Shown here: positions 37,416-44,907 of the stretch, one piece after another
How the letters are laid out: the number at the start of each line of letters is the position of its first letter
Position numbering within the stretch: the stretch's first letter is position 1
NCBI GenBank assembly: GCA_024222295.1
Contig: JAAEPF010000024.1
Span: 186,001 to 250,000 of the forward strand
Source of the DNA: Actinomycetes bacterium
Lineage (GTDB): Bacteria; Actinomycetota; Acidimicrobiia; Acidimicrobiales; Microtrichaceae
Direction: 5' to 3'
DNA length: 64,000 bases
Made by a program: the position numbers and the translations under genes
The notes under the pieces: generated by a model
What the model saw: the letters and a program-made list of their open reading frames with translations, nothing else
What the model was told of the DNA's origin: nothing
Database searches by the model: none

Positions 37416-38132
37416 GTGAAGATGCTCTCCAAGCTGAGCCTGCGCAGCGTGGGTGACTCCTTCACGGTCTCCAAGACGGTCAAGGCCGGCAAGAAGATCG
37501 CGAAGGCCAAGGAGTCCCTCGAGGGTGGTGCAACGGTGGCTGTCGACCCGTACCTGCAGCGTTCAGGAGTCGGCTCGCTCGTGGCCGTGCTGGGCTGGCT
37601 GAGCGGAGCGGGACTCGTTGCGATGGCAGGCTTTCACTTCTTCGGCGGATTCGAGTTCCCGCTCTGGCTCATCACGGGTCTGGCAGGGTTCGCAGTTCCT
37701 GCCGCGTTCGTGGCCACCGACGTGGGTGCCTCGACCGTGCGGACCGAAGCGGGCCGCGACGTGTGGTCGCGAACCGGCGGCTTCGCTCGCTTCCTGAGCA
37801 CGGACTCGTCCGACTCCCGTTTCGACGCGGCGGCCCACCTCGACTGGTTCCCGAAGTACCTGCCGTGGGCGGTTGCGCTCGGCGTCGGCGACGAATGGGC
37901 GAAGCGCTACGAAGCCCAGGGTGTCGACCCGCCCGAGGTTCCCTACCTCTATGGGTGGGGTTACGGCATGGGCTACTCCCGGGGGTTCTCGGACTTCAAC
38001 AGCAGCTTCGCCGGCGCGATCACGTCCGCCAGCGCGGCCTACGCGGCATCGCAGGCCGCCAGCAGCGCGAGCAGCGGTGGAGGGTTCTCCGGTGGCTCCG
38101 GCGGTGGCGGAGGTGGCGGCGGCTCGTGGTAG
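37416..38132 (+). CDS. DUF2207 membrane protein, C-terminal half (in frame after TAG)
   Basis: About 238 residues that begin directly after the amber stop of the preceding ORF in the same frame. It contains two hydrophobic helices (about 50-95), the cytoplasmic segment DAAAHLDWFPKYLPWAVALGVGDEWAKRY and a Gly/Ser tail ending GGGGGGGGSW; both are standard ends of DUF2207 proteins. GTG 37416 or ATG 37422 could initiate independently, so it may be translated as a separate subunit, by readthrough of TAG, or not at all if the gene is broken. A sequencing error changing TGG to TAG is also possible. Confidence 0.7.
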   Translation: MKMLSKLSLRSVGDSFTVSKTVKAGKKIAKAKESLEGGATVAVDPYLQRSGVGSLVAVLGWLSGAGLVAMAGFHFFGGFEFPLWLITGLAGFAVPAAFVATDVGASTVRTEAGRDVWSRTGGFARFLSTDSSDSRFDAAAHLDWFPKYLPWAVALGVGDEWAKRYEAQGVDPPEVPYLYGWGYGMGYSRGFSDFNSSFAGAITSASAAYAASQAASSASSGGGFSGGSGGGGGGGGSW

Positions 38133-38183
38133 CCGCCGGTACGCTTGGATCTCTTCGCCTGACCGCAGCCCCCGGAGGTCTCA

Positions 38184-38744
38184 ATGATCATCGCCTTGGT
38201 AGTCATCGTGGTTCTCGTGGTGGCCATCGGCCTGCTGGTCGTGACCGCCCTCAACCGCCTGCGCGGCCAGTCCGTGTCGGTCGAGGAAGCCGAGGCCGGC
38301 ATCGATGTGCAGCTGACACGGCGTGCCGAGTTGATCCCCAACCTCGTCGAGACCGTCAAGGGCTACATGCAGCACGAGGCGGGCACCCTCGAGGCTGTCA
38401 CTGCGGCCAGGGCTGCCGCGGGATCGGCATCCTCGGTGGGGGAGAAGGCAGCCGCCGATGCGCAGATGACCCAGGCCCTCGCCAACCTGTTCGCCGTGGC
38501 CGAGGCCTACCCGGACCTCAAGGCCTCGACGAACTTCCAGCAGCTGCAGGGCGAGATCACACGCACAGAGGACCAGCTCGCATTCGCCCGCCAGTACTAC
38601 AACGATGCGGCTGCGACCCTGAACCGCACGATGGTCACGATCCCGTGGTCGGTGTTCGTGGGCATGTCCGGCGTGCACAAGGCCAGCTTCTACGACGCAC
38701 CCACGCCCAACGAGGCGCCCCCACAGGTCGACTTCGGCACCTGA
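38184..38744 (+). CDS. lemA: LemA family protein
   Basis: A 186-residue protein with one N-terminal helix (IIALVVIVVLVVAIGLLVVTALN) and a long helical-bundle domain. The block VSVEEAEAGIDVQLTRRAELIPNLVETVKGYMQHE is the LemA signature, followed by YPDLKASTNFQQLQGEITRTEDQLAFARQYYND. GGAGG lies at 38174-38178. LemA and DUF2207 proteins are a widespread conserved pair of unknown function in bacterial envelopes. Confidence 0.93.
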   Translation: MIIALVVIVVLVVAIGLLVVTALNRLRGQSVSVEEAEAGIDVQLTRRAELIPNLVETVKGYMQHEAGTLEAVTAARAAAGSASSVGEKAAADAQMTQALANLFAVAEAYPDLKASTNFQQLQGEITRTEDQLAFARQYYNDAAATLNRTMVTIPWSVFVGMSGVHKASFYDAPTPNEAPPQVDFGT

Positions 38745-38815
38745 GCAGACCCGCGCCGACAACCACGCGCCACGCCTCCGGCCGGTCGTGGCACTCCTGT
38801 CGCAACCGCGCCACC

Positions 38816-38851
38816 TCCGGTCCGGCCGAAACATGTTCCGACCGGACCGGA
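38816..38851. repeat. 36-bp near-perfect palindrome
   Basis: Outer arms TCCGGTCCGG and CCGGACCGGA are perfectly complementary; the inner part centres on AACATGTT with two mismatched pairs. If transcribed from the - strand both mismatches become G-U pairs, giving a fully paired hairpin. It lies in the 378-base gap downstream of lemA, toward the oxygenase remnant. There is no T-run. It could be a factor-assisted bidirectional terminator, a protein site or a palindromic repeat unit. Confidence 0.6.
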
Positions 38852-38948
38852 TAGGGGGGCTTCCTCTCCCGAAGCGGCCCCTGGGGGTTTCCAGCCGCCG
38901 CTTCGCACCCAAACTCCCATGCCGACACCCCGCTGTCACCGGGTCGCG

Positions 38949-39110
38949 CTACCCGTTGACGTGGCCCCGCAGGTCGAGCTCCTCGCTCGGTGTGCCAACC
39001 CCGACTCCCAGGATGACGCGGCCAGCGCTGATCAGGTCGAGGGTGCAGAAGGACTTGATGAGCTGCATCGAGTGCTGGTGCCGATACCGGCGGTCTTGAC
39101 TGACCACTCC
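38949..39110 (-). pseudogene. Luciferase-like monooxygenase remnant
   Basis: A - strand segment encodes CTLDLISAGRVILGVGVGTPSEEL, closely matching the internal LDxLSxGRxxLGVGxG motif of luciferase-like (LLM, often F420- or FMN-dependent) oxidoreductases. It stops at TAG (38949-38951) a few residues later, and no further LLM sequence is found on either side, where the real family spans about 300 residues. So this is a decayed internal fragment of about 50 codons. It lies immediately before the isochorismatase-like gene. Confidence 0.6.
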
Positions 39111-39122
39111 CGAGGTGGTCGG

Positions 39123-39776
39123 ATGCCGTGCATGTCGGCCGGTGGTGACTCTGAACTGGAATCTGACTACCAGGGTGCCGGGTTCAAGGGGCGCCTGGGC
39201 TGGGGCGAGCACCCCGCTCTGGTGGTGATCGACGTTTGCAGGGCATACATCGATCCTGGCTCCCCGCTCTACGCAGGCGTCGAGGACGCGTGTGCCTCGG
39301 CCGCCCGTCTGGTTGCTGGGGCGCGCTCAGCCGGGGTCCCGGTGATCTTCACCCGTGTCGAGTTCGAGCCCGGTGGTGCCGACGGCGGCATGTTCTTCCG
39401 CAAGGTCGGCGCACTCGAGTGCTTCGAGCGTGGCAGTCCGTTGGCGGACTGGATCGAGGATCCCCGCCCCGCACCGGGAGAGGTAGTGGTGACCAAGCAG
39501 TATGCGTCCGCCTTTTTCGGTACGAGCCTGGCGGCCACCCTTACATCGATGGGTGTGGACACCGTTGTCATCTGTGGGCTGTCGACGTCGGGTTGTGTCC
39601 GGGCCACCGGTGTCGATGCCGTGCAGTACGGGTTCCGGCCGATGGTGGTGGCCGATGCCTGTGGCGATCGTGCGCCTGGTCCCCATGAGGCCAACCTCTT
39701 CGACCTCGACGCCAAGTACGCCGACGTCGTCGATGAGGCCGAGGCGGTCGAGATGATGAAGCGCCTCGGGGCCTGA
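39123..39776 (+). CDS. Isochorismatase-fold hydrolase (N-carbamoylsarcosine amidase-like)
   Basis: A 217-residue cysteine hydrolase. The triad is visible: Asp in ALVVIDVCRAYID, Lys in VVVTKQYASAFFG and the nucleophilic Cys in GLSTSGCVRATGVDA. The N-terminal YQGAGFKGRLGWGEHPALVV is typical of the N-carbamoylsarcosine amidohydrolase subgroup, which also contains maleamate and related amidases. It would release ammonia from an amide or carbamoyl compound. GAGGTGG at 39112-39118 precedes ATG 39123; ATG 39132 is a second candidate. It has no copy of the shared operator but could serve the neighbouring catabolic set. Confidence 0.85.
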   Translation: MPCMSAGGDSELESDYQGAGFKGRLGWGEHPALVVIDVCRAYIDPGSPLYAGVEDACASAARLVAGARSAGVPVIFTRVEFEPGGADGGMFFRKVGALECFERGSPLADWIEDPRPAPGEVVVTKQYASAFFGTSLAATLTSMGVDTVVICGLSTSGCVRATGVDAVQYGFRPMVVADACGDRAPGPHEANLFDLDAKYADVVDEAEAVEMMKRLGA

Positions 39777-39777
39777 A

Positions 39778-41007
39778 TCAGTCCACCATCGCCCGCAGCG
39801 CGTCCAGACGCGCTTGCTCGGTGGCGTCGCCATCGATCGAAGTCATCCGAGCGTGGCCGAACGACTCGCGCAGGAAGGCGGTGGTGACCTCGGCGGCGGC
39901 GCCGATGGCCTCTGTTCCTTCGGCATCAGTCGCCTCGAGTACGACGACCTCGACGGCCCTCCGCTCGGGGTCCCATGCCCAGAAACCCGCCATGTGGGAT
40001 CCGATGAGGACGGTTCGCATGGCGAGGTGGTGGGCGCCGCCGAGGGTGTGTGAGCCCCGCCCCCAGACAGGCAGTCGGAGGTCGTGGTGCTTGTCGGCAA
40101 ACCAGGCGGCAGGTGTGTGGGCCACGAGTGCCAGGTCCTCGAAGCCGAGCAGCCGAACCAGGTGCGGGTCGATCGGTTCGCCGCTGACCAGTTCATCGAA
40201 GTGGTCGGCGTGGCACCAGGCCGCCCCATGGCCCTCGACGTCGACTTCGACCAGCCCCGCCGCCTCGATGGCAGCGCGGGCATCGCGCTTGGAGGAGTCC
40301 ATCCAGGCGGTGAAGTCCTCGAGGTGAAGCGGCCCACAGTGGCGGGCGTAGTCGGCCACGAGCTCGGCGCGGCGCTGCTCATCGGGTCGCTCGTCGGGCG
40401 CCGGTTCTGCCACCGTGCGCCACAGGTGGCGTTCGGTGTCGATGCGGTAGTCCACCGGATGGCGGCGTATCCGGTCGGTGAGTTCCAGCAGCCGCAGCGC
40501 AGGCGGAAGCGTGGAGGAGATGCCCACCGACCGGCCCTCTTCGCCGAGGCTGCGCACCGCACCCTCGCCGAGCGCCTCGCTGATCGCCTCGGTGGTCATT
40601 GGTCCGGCGAGGACCGCGAGGACGGCTTGCGCCACCTCGTCGAGTTCGCCGTCGCGGATCCCCGCTTTCGGAGCTTCGCGGGCGATCCGCCGTTCCCACT
40701 TGCTGTGGGCCTCCGCGAGGGCGACCGCTCGCTTCTCGCCCGGCACGACGTAGATGCAGTTGCGAACTGCCGGGGTGACCGCGAGGCCCCCGTCGGCCAT
40801 GGCCTGCGAGATGTCGGCCAGCGTCAGGTCCGCACGTCGAGCCAGCAAGGCCAGTGCTGGGTCGACGCCACCGAGCGTTCGCAGCCACCCGGTCTCGTCG
40901 AGCAGGTGGTCCAGGGTGCCGCCGACCGGCTCGGCGAAGCCGGCGCGCCTCACCCACTGGGCGCGGACGGCTTCGAGCGAGAGCGAGGGCACCGGTGCTT
41001 CGGCCAT
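39778..41007 (-). CDS. Winged-helix DNA-binding protein, AlkZ/YcaQ-like (HTH_42)
   Basis: A 409-residue protein of the HTH_42 (DUF1006) family, related to DNA glycosylases AlkZ and YcaQ that unhook alkylated bases and crosslinks. Tandem winged-helix regions can be followed in QRRAELVADYARHCGPLHLEDFTAWM and the closing beta region GSHMAGFWAWDPE. The QxQ or QxD catalytic motif of characterised AlkZ enzymes is not evident, so repair activity is uncertain. ATG 41007 was chosen; GTG 41013 is also possible. It converges one base from the isochorismatase-like gene. Confidence 0.75.
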   Translation of the reverse strand: MAEAPVPSLSLEAVRAQWVRRAGFAEPVGGTLDHLLDETGWLRTLGGVDPALALLARRADLTLADISQAMADGGLAVTPAVRNCIYVVPGEKRAVALAEAHSKWERRIAREAPKAGIRDGELDEVAQAVLAVLAGPMTTEAISEALGEGAVRSLGEEGRSVGISSTLPPALRLLELTDRIRRHPVDYRIDTERHLWRTVAEPAPDERPDEQRRAELVADYARHCGPLHLEDFTAWMDSSKRDARAAIEAAGLVEVDVEGHGAAWCHADHFDELVSGEPIDPHLVRLLGFEDLALVAHTPAAWFADKHHDLRLPVWGRGSHTLGGAHHLAMRTVLIGSHMAGFWAWDPERRAVEVVVLEATDAEGTEAIGAAAEVTTAFLRESFGHARMTSIDGDATEQARLDALRAMVD

Positions 41008-41043
41008 GCGCACAGTCTGGCGCGGTAGCGCGGTGGCCCTGCG

Positions 41044-41409
41044 CTAGTGCTTGAAGCTGACCTCGGGCATTCGCTGATCCAACCACTTCGGCAGCCACCG
41101 GTTGCGTTCGCCGAGCAGACCCATCAGTGAAGGCACCAGCATCATCCTCACGACCGTGGCATCGAGGGCGACCGCCACGGCCATGGTGATGCCGAGCTCG
41201 GTGGGTGGGATCGGCCCGGTGATCCCGAACGCCACGAAGACCACGATCATGATCAGCGCAGCGTTCGTGACCGGTCGGCCGGTGCGGGCGATGCCTTCGC
41301 GGATCGCGACCTGGGTGTCGCACGTCGACCCGTAGCGCTCGCGGATCGCGGCCAGCAGGAACACCTGGTAGTCCATCGAGAGCCAGAACAGCAGGGCGAA
41401 GAAGAACAA
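41044..41409 (-). pseudogene. C-terminal fragment of an MMPL-family transporter
   Basis: About 120 residues match only the end of MMPL/RND exporters: LFWLSMDYQVFLLAAIRERY, then TGRPVTNAALIMIVVFVAF, the final helix LGITMAVAVALDATVVRMMLVPSLM and the LLGERNRWLPKWL tail. Whole proteins have 700 or more residues. Upstream, the matching sequence ends at the 3' end of the flavin monooxygenase gene, so the rest has been lost. A TTG at 41409 allows formal initiation but the product would lack the transport core. It is a deletion or rearrangement relic. Confidence 0.8.
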
Positions 41410-41447
41410 CGACGCCCACGCGCGGGGTACCTGGGAATGGACTCCGC

Positions 41448-42722
41448 CTAGAGGTTGGCCCTGATCGCGTCGATCATGGCGGAGCGCTGGACCTTGGCCC
41501 TGTGCAGGTCGGGGTCAGCAGCTGTGGCCCGCAGTTCCTCTTGCAGCGCAGCCCGCCTGTCGGGGTCGGGCTCGCGAAGGGCCAGCCAGTTGGCATGGCT
41601 GTCCGCCTGGACGTAGTCAGTGGCCACGCGCCGGCGGTTCTCGTCGTACTCGTCGAGCACCGAGTCGTCGGACTTGGCGTTCCACACATCGGCCAACCGG
41701 CGGGCCGCCGAGATGCCGTCCTGGATGCCGGAGTTCATGCCCATGCCGCCAAGTGGCGAGTTCTGGTGACCGGCATCGCCGGCGAGCAGCACCCGGCCGA
41801 TCCGCATGCGTTCGGCCACACGGCGGTTCACGATGTAGGGCGCCCACTGGATGATTCCCCAGGGGCGGCCGAGGTCGACCACGCCATTGAGTCGCCGCTG
41901 CACGTCGTCCTCGGTGAAGTCACCCTCGTCGCGGTCATCTTCAGGGGCGATCGGGAACAGCACTCGCCAGTGGTCGGGTGTACGCAGCAGGACCAGCCAC
42001 TCCTCGGGGTCGGCAACGTAGTTGACGTACGCGAGGTCGGCCAGGTGGTCGGTCAGCTCCTCGGTCACCGATGCCACGAGGAACCTCTCGGGGTAGGTCT
42101 CGCCCACGAGTTCGATGCCGAGCGACTCCCGCGTGGCCGAGTGGGCGCCGTCACATGCCACCACCCACGGAGCGGTGACGGTGTTGGTTGCCCGGGGATC
42201 GAACACAAACCGCGGATCCATGTCGGCGGGATCCGTGGTGAACCCCAGCGTGACGGAATCATCGGTCGAATCGGTGACACCGAGGTTGCGCCAGCCGAAG
42301 CGCACCTCGACGTCGATCTCGCCGATGGATGCCTCTTGCTCGATCACGGCCAGCACCATCTCGGCCAGCTTGTTCTGTTCCAGCTGGATGCGGAACGGGA
42401 ACTCGGTCTCGCCCGCCAGGTGGCCGAGGTCGAATTCGGCTATCGGCCCGGCGTTGCGGTCACGGAACTGGGTCTTCGGAGCCTCGAGCCCCCGGGCGAT
42501 GACCTCGTCCGCGAGCCCCAGCTCCTCGAGCAGCTCGAGTGTCGGCGGGTGGAAGGTGGATGCCCGCGATTCCGCGGCCAGGCCATTGCCCAGCTCGAAC
42601 ACCGTGACCGGCACTCCCGAGCGTCCCAACGACAATGCTGTGCACATGCCGACGGGACCTGCGCCGACCACCACCACCCGGTCGAGTGTCTCCGCCTCTG
42701 CGCTGGATGTGTCGGTGGCCAT
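41448..42722 (-). CDS. FAD-dependent aromatic monooxygenase (PHBH/PheA type)
   Basis: A 424-residue class A flavoprotein hydroxylase. The dinucleotide motif is VVVVGAGPVGMCTALSLGRSG, the DG motif is ACDGAHSATRESLG and the GD motif is RVLLAGDAGHQNSPLGGMGMNSGIQD. Such enzymes hydroxylate phenolic or heteroaromatic rings with NAD(P)H and oxygen. ATG 42722 overlaps the stop of the upstream maleate-isomerase-like gene (TGATG). It is the third gene of the CaiB-led operon controlled by operator copy C. The C-terminal thioredoxin-like domain of the longer PheA/MhpA subfamilies is absent. Confidence 0.9.
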   Translation of the reverse strand: MATDTSSAEAETLDRVVVVGAGPVGMCTALSLGRSGVPVTVFELGNGLAAESRASTFHPPTLELLEELGLADEVIARGLEAPKTQFRDRNAGPIAEFDLGHLAGETEFPFRIQLEQNKLAEMVLAVIEQEASIGEIDVEVRFGWRNLGVTDSTDDSVTLGFTTDPADMDPRFVFDPRATNTVTAPWVVACDGAHSATRESLGIELVGETYPERFLVASVTEELTDHLADLAYVNYVADPEEWLVLLRTPDHWRVLFPIAPEDDRDEGDFTEDDVQRRLNGVVDLGRPWGIIQWAPYIVNRRVAERMRIGRVLLAGDAGHQNSPLGGMGMNSGIQDGISAARRLADVWNAKSDDSVLDEYDENRRRVATDYVQADSHANWLALREPDPDRRAALQEELRATAADPDLHRAKVQRSAMIDAIRANL

Positions 42723-43513
42723 CAGGCCTCCTCGAGGATGCGGCCGAAGCCGTTGATCTGGTCGTCGATCCCGCAAGCCCGCAGTGCGTGCCAGAGTGTG
42801 GCCACGTTGATGGCGATCACCGGCTTGCCGAGCTTGCGCTCCAGCTCAGCGGCCTGGTTCACGAAGCTCAGGTTGGTGCCGACCTGCACTATCGCGTCGA
42901 CGGAGTCGTCGTCGAGGTCGGCTACGACATCGGCGTTGACGCCCTCACCCACCTCGGCGATCGCGGTCGCGGACGGACACCGCAGCCCTGTGATGGCAGC
43001 GACGTCGAAGCCGGCCTCGCGGAAGTAGGTGCCCACTTGCTCATCGGCGATCGGTTGGTACGGCGAGAACACGGCGATCCGCTCGGAGCCGAAGAACTCG
43101 AGCGCTGCCCGGCACGACGAGGCGCCTGTGGACACGTCGAGTCCGCTGCTGTCCTTGATGCGTTCGATGAACGCCTGGTTGCCCTTCACGCCGCCCCAGA
43201 ACGTCTCGGCGGACATGCCCATGAGCATGTACGTGGGGAAGCACGTCATCACGTCGCGCACGGCGGTCGTGATCGACTCGCGGATCTGACCGATCAAGCC
43301 CTCGAAGTCGGCATTCGACCTGATCACCGGGCTGCCGATGTACATGCGGCCGGTGTGGAAGCTCACGTCGCGCGGGCGGATCATCCAGAGGTCGGCCTCC
43401 ACCGTGGTGTTGGTCGACGGGGCGATCACACCGAAACGGGCCCGGGGGCCGATCACGTTGTCGTAGCCGGCCGGCCGGTCGGGCTCGGCGGCTTTCAGCT
43501 CCTGGACTGTCAT
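42722..43513 (-). CDS. Maleate isomerase/arylmalonate decarboxylase-fold protein (copy 2)
   Basis: A 263-residue paralogue of the protein encoded at 30.3-31.0 kb. The first active-site loop is again GMSAETFWGG and the second is DAIVQVGTNLSFVN, followed by KPVIAINVATLWHAL. At the position where characterised maleate isomerases and decarboxylases have catalytic Cys there is Gly, and the Cys present one residue earlier in copy 1 is Val here. It may therefore catalyse a Cys-independent reaction or act as a partner. Second gene of the CaiB operon, 32 bases after CaiB and overlapping the monooxygenase start by one base. Confidence 0.82.
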   Translation of the reverse strand: MTVQELKAAEPDRPAGYDNVIGPRARFGVIAPSTNTTVEADLWMIRPRDVSFHTGRMYIGSPVIRSNADFEGLIGQIRESITTAVRDVMTCFPTYMLMGMSAETFWGGVKGNQAFIERIKDSSGLDVSTGASSCRAALEFFGSERIAVFSPYQPIADEQVGTYFREAGFDVAAITGLRCPSATAIAEVGEGVNADVVADLDDDSVDAIVQVGTNLSFVNQAAELERKLGKPVIAINVATLWHALRACGIDDQINGFGRILEEA

Positions 43514-43545
43514 GTCTGATCCCCCTTGGGTGGGTGGTGCGAAGC

Positions 43546-44769
43546 TCAGACGACTCCGGCGTCGCGCAGCTTCGTGATCTCCTGGTCGGACTTGCCGAGC
43601 ACGCCCGTGAGCACCTCGTCGCTGTGCTCGCCCAGCTCCGGGCCGACCCAGCGCACCTCGCCGGGCGTGTCGGAGAGCTTCGGCACCACGTTCTGCATCG
43701 GGAACTCACCGAGGGTCGGGTGCGCCAGGCGGACGATCGCCTTGCGTGCCTCGAAGTGGGCGTCTTCGAGCATGTCGGGTGCGGTGTAGATCTTGCCGTT
43801 GGGCACCGAGAACTCGTTGAGGCGCGCCTCGAGTTCGGCTGCATCCAGCGTGGCCGACCATTCGCCGATCAGGGCGTCGAGTTCGGCCTGGTTCTCGCCG
43901 CGGGCGGAGTGGGTGCAGTAGCGGGCGTCATCGCCGAGTTCGGGGCGGCCCATCGCCTCGGCGAGGCGCTTCCAGACCGTATCCTGATTGCCGGAGATCA
44001 GGTGTTCCTTGCCGTCCTTGGTGGGATAGGCGTTGGCGGGGGCGACGTTCGGCAGGATGGACCCGGTGCGGGGCCGCACGTATCCGGTGATCTCGTATTC
44101 GGGGATGAGGCTCTCCATCACGCCGAGTACCGCCTCGTAGAGCGCCGAGTCGACAACCTGGCCCTTGCCGGTGTTCTCCCGGGCGTGCAGCGCCACAAGG
44201 GCGCCGACGCAGGCGAATGTCGCGGCGAGCGTGTCGCCGATCGAGATGCCGGCTCGCGAGGGCGGTCGGTCGGGCTCGCCGATGACTGCACGGAGGCCAC
44301 CCATCGCTTCGCCGATCGCGCCGTAGCCCGGTCGGGCCGCATAAGGGCCGTCCTGTCCGTAGCCGCTGACCCGCACGATGATGAGGCGCGGGTTGATGGC
44401 CTGGAGTTCCTCGGGGGAGAGGTTCCACTTCTCGAGGGTGCCCGGGCGGAAGTTCTCCACGAGGATGTCGGCCTTCCTGGCGAGTTCGCGCACGACTTCC
44501 TGGCCGGCTGCCTCGCGGAGGTTGAGCGTGAGGGACTTCTTGCCGCGGGCGACCACCGGCCACCAGAGCGACTTGCCGCCGGACTTCTCGCGGCCCCATT
44601 CGCGCATGGGGTCGCCGACCTCGGGGGGCTCTATCTTGATGACCTCGGCGCCGAAGTCGGCGAGCAACTGCCCACAGAACGGACCGGCCAGCAGCTGGCC
44701 CATCTCGATGACCCTCAGGTCGGACAGTGGTGCCTGCCCTGCTTCGGAGGATTCTGTTGAGTCGGCCAT
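43546..44769 (-). CDS. CaiB/BaiF family (class III) CoA-transferase
   Basis: A 407-residue class III CoA-transferase. Family features are LRVIEMGQLLAGPFCGQLLADFGAEVIKIEPP at the start, the active-site Asp region VVDSALYEAVLGVMESLIPEYE, and DILVENFRPGTLEKWNL. These enzymes move CoA between carboxylic acids (for example succinyl-CoA to mesaconate, citramalate, carnitine or aromatic acids) or racemise methylacyl-CoA. ATG 44769 fits the family; the long upstream frame is antisense. First gene of an operon with the second isomerase-like gene and the flavin hydroxylase, divergent from HMG-CoA lyase, with operator copy C between. Confidence 0.93.
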   Translation of the reverse strand: MADSTESSEAGQAPLSDLRVIEMGQLLAGPFCGQLLADFGAEVIKIEPPEVGDPMREWGREKSGGKSLWWPVVARGKKSLTLNLREAAGQEVVRELARKADILVENFRPGTLEKWNLSPEELQAINPRLIIVRVSGYGQDGPYAARPGYGAIGEAMGGLRAVIGEPDRPPSRAGISIGDTLAATFACVGALVALHARENTGKGQVVDSALYEAVLGVMESLIPEYEITGYVRPRTGSILPNVAPANAYPTKDGKEHLISGNQDTVWKRLAEAMGRPELGDDARYCTHSARGENQAELDALIGEWSATLDAAELEARLNEFSVPNGKIYTAPDMLEDAHFEARKAIVRLAHPTLGEFPMQNVVPKLSDTPGEVRWVGPELGEHSDEVLTGVLGKSDQEITKLRDAGVV

Positions 44770-44812
44770 GTGAACCACCTCTCGGCCCGGTATCGGTGCG
44801 TTCCCGCGTGCT

Positions 44813-44837
44813 GTTCCGCTCAGTGGAACGCTGTTAC
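44813..44837 (-). promoter_or_regulatory. Shared 25-bp operator element, copy C (CaiB / HMG-CoA lyase divergent region)
   Basis: The core GTTCCGCTCAGTGGAAC (44813-44829) is one mismatch from consensus. On the - strand it is preceded by GTAAC-AGC. A possible -10 box TACGGT (44848-44843, - strand) lies just upstream of it for the CaiB direction; the element could also control the divergent HMG-CoA lyase gene, which starts 70 bases away. Confidence 0.65.
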
Positions 44838-44907
44838 CATTCACCGTACCCGTTGGGCCGCCGGGCTGGAAAGCCGTGGTAGCACAGGGGAGCCGAGCGA
44901 GGAGGAC

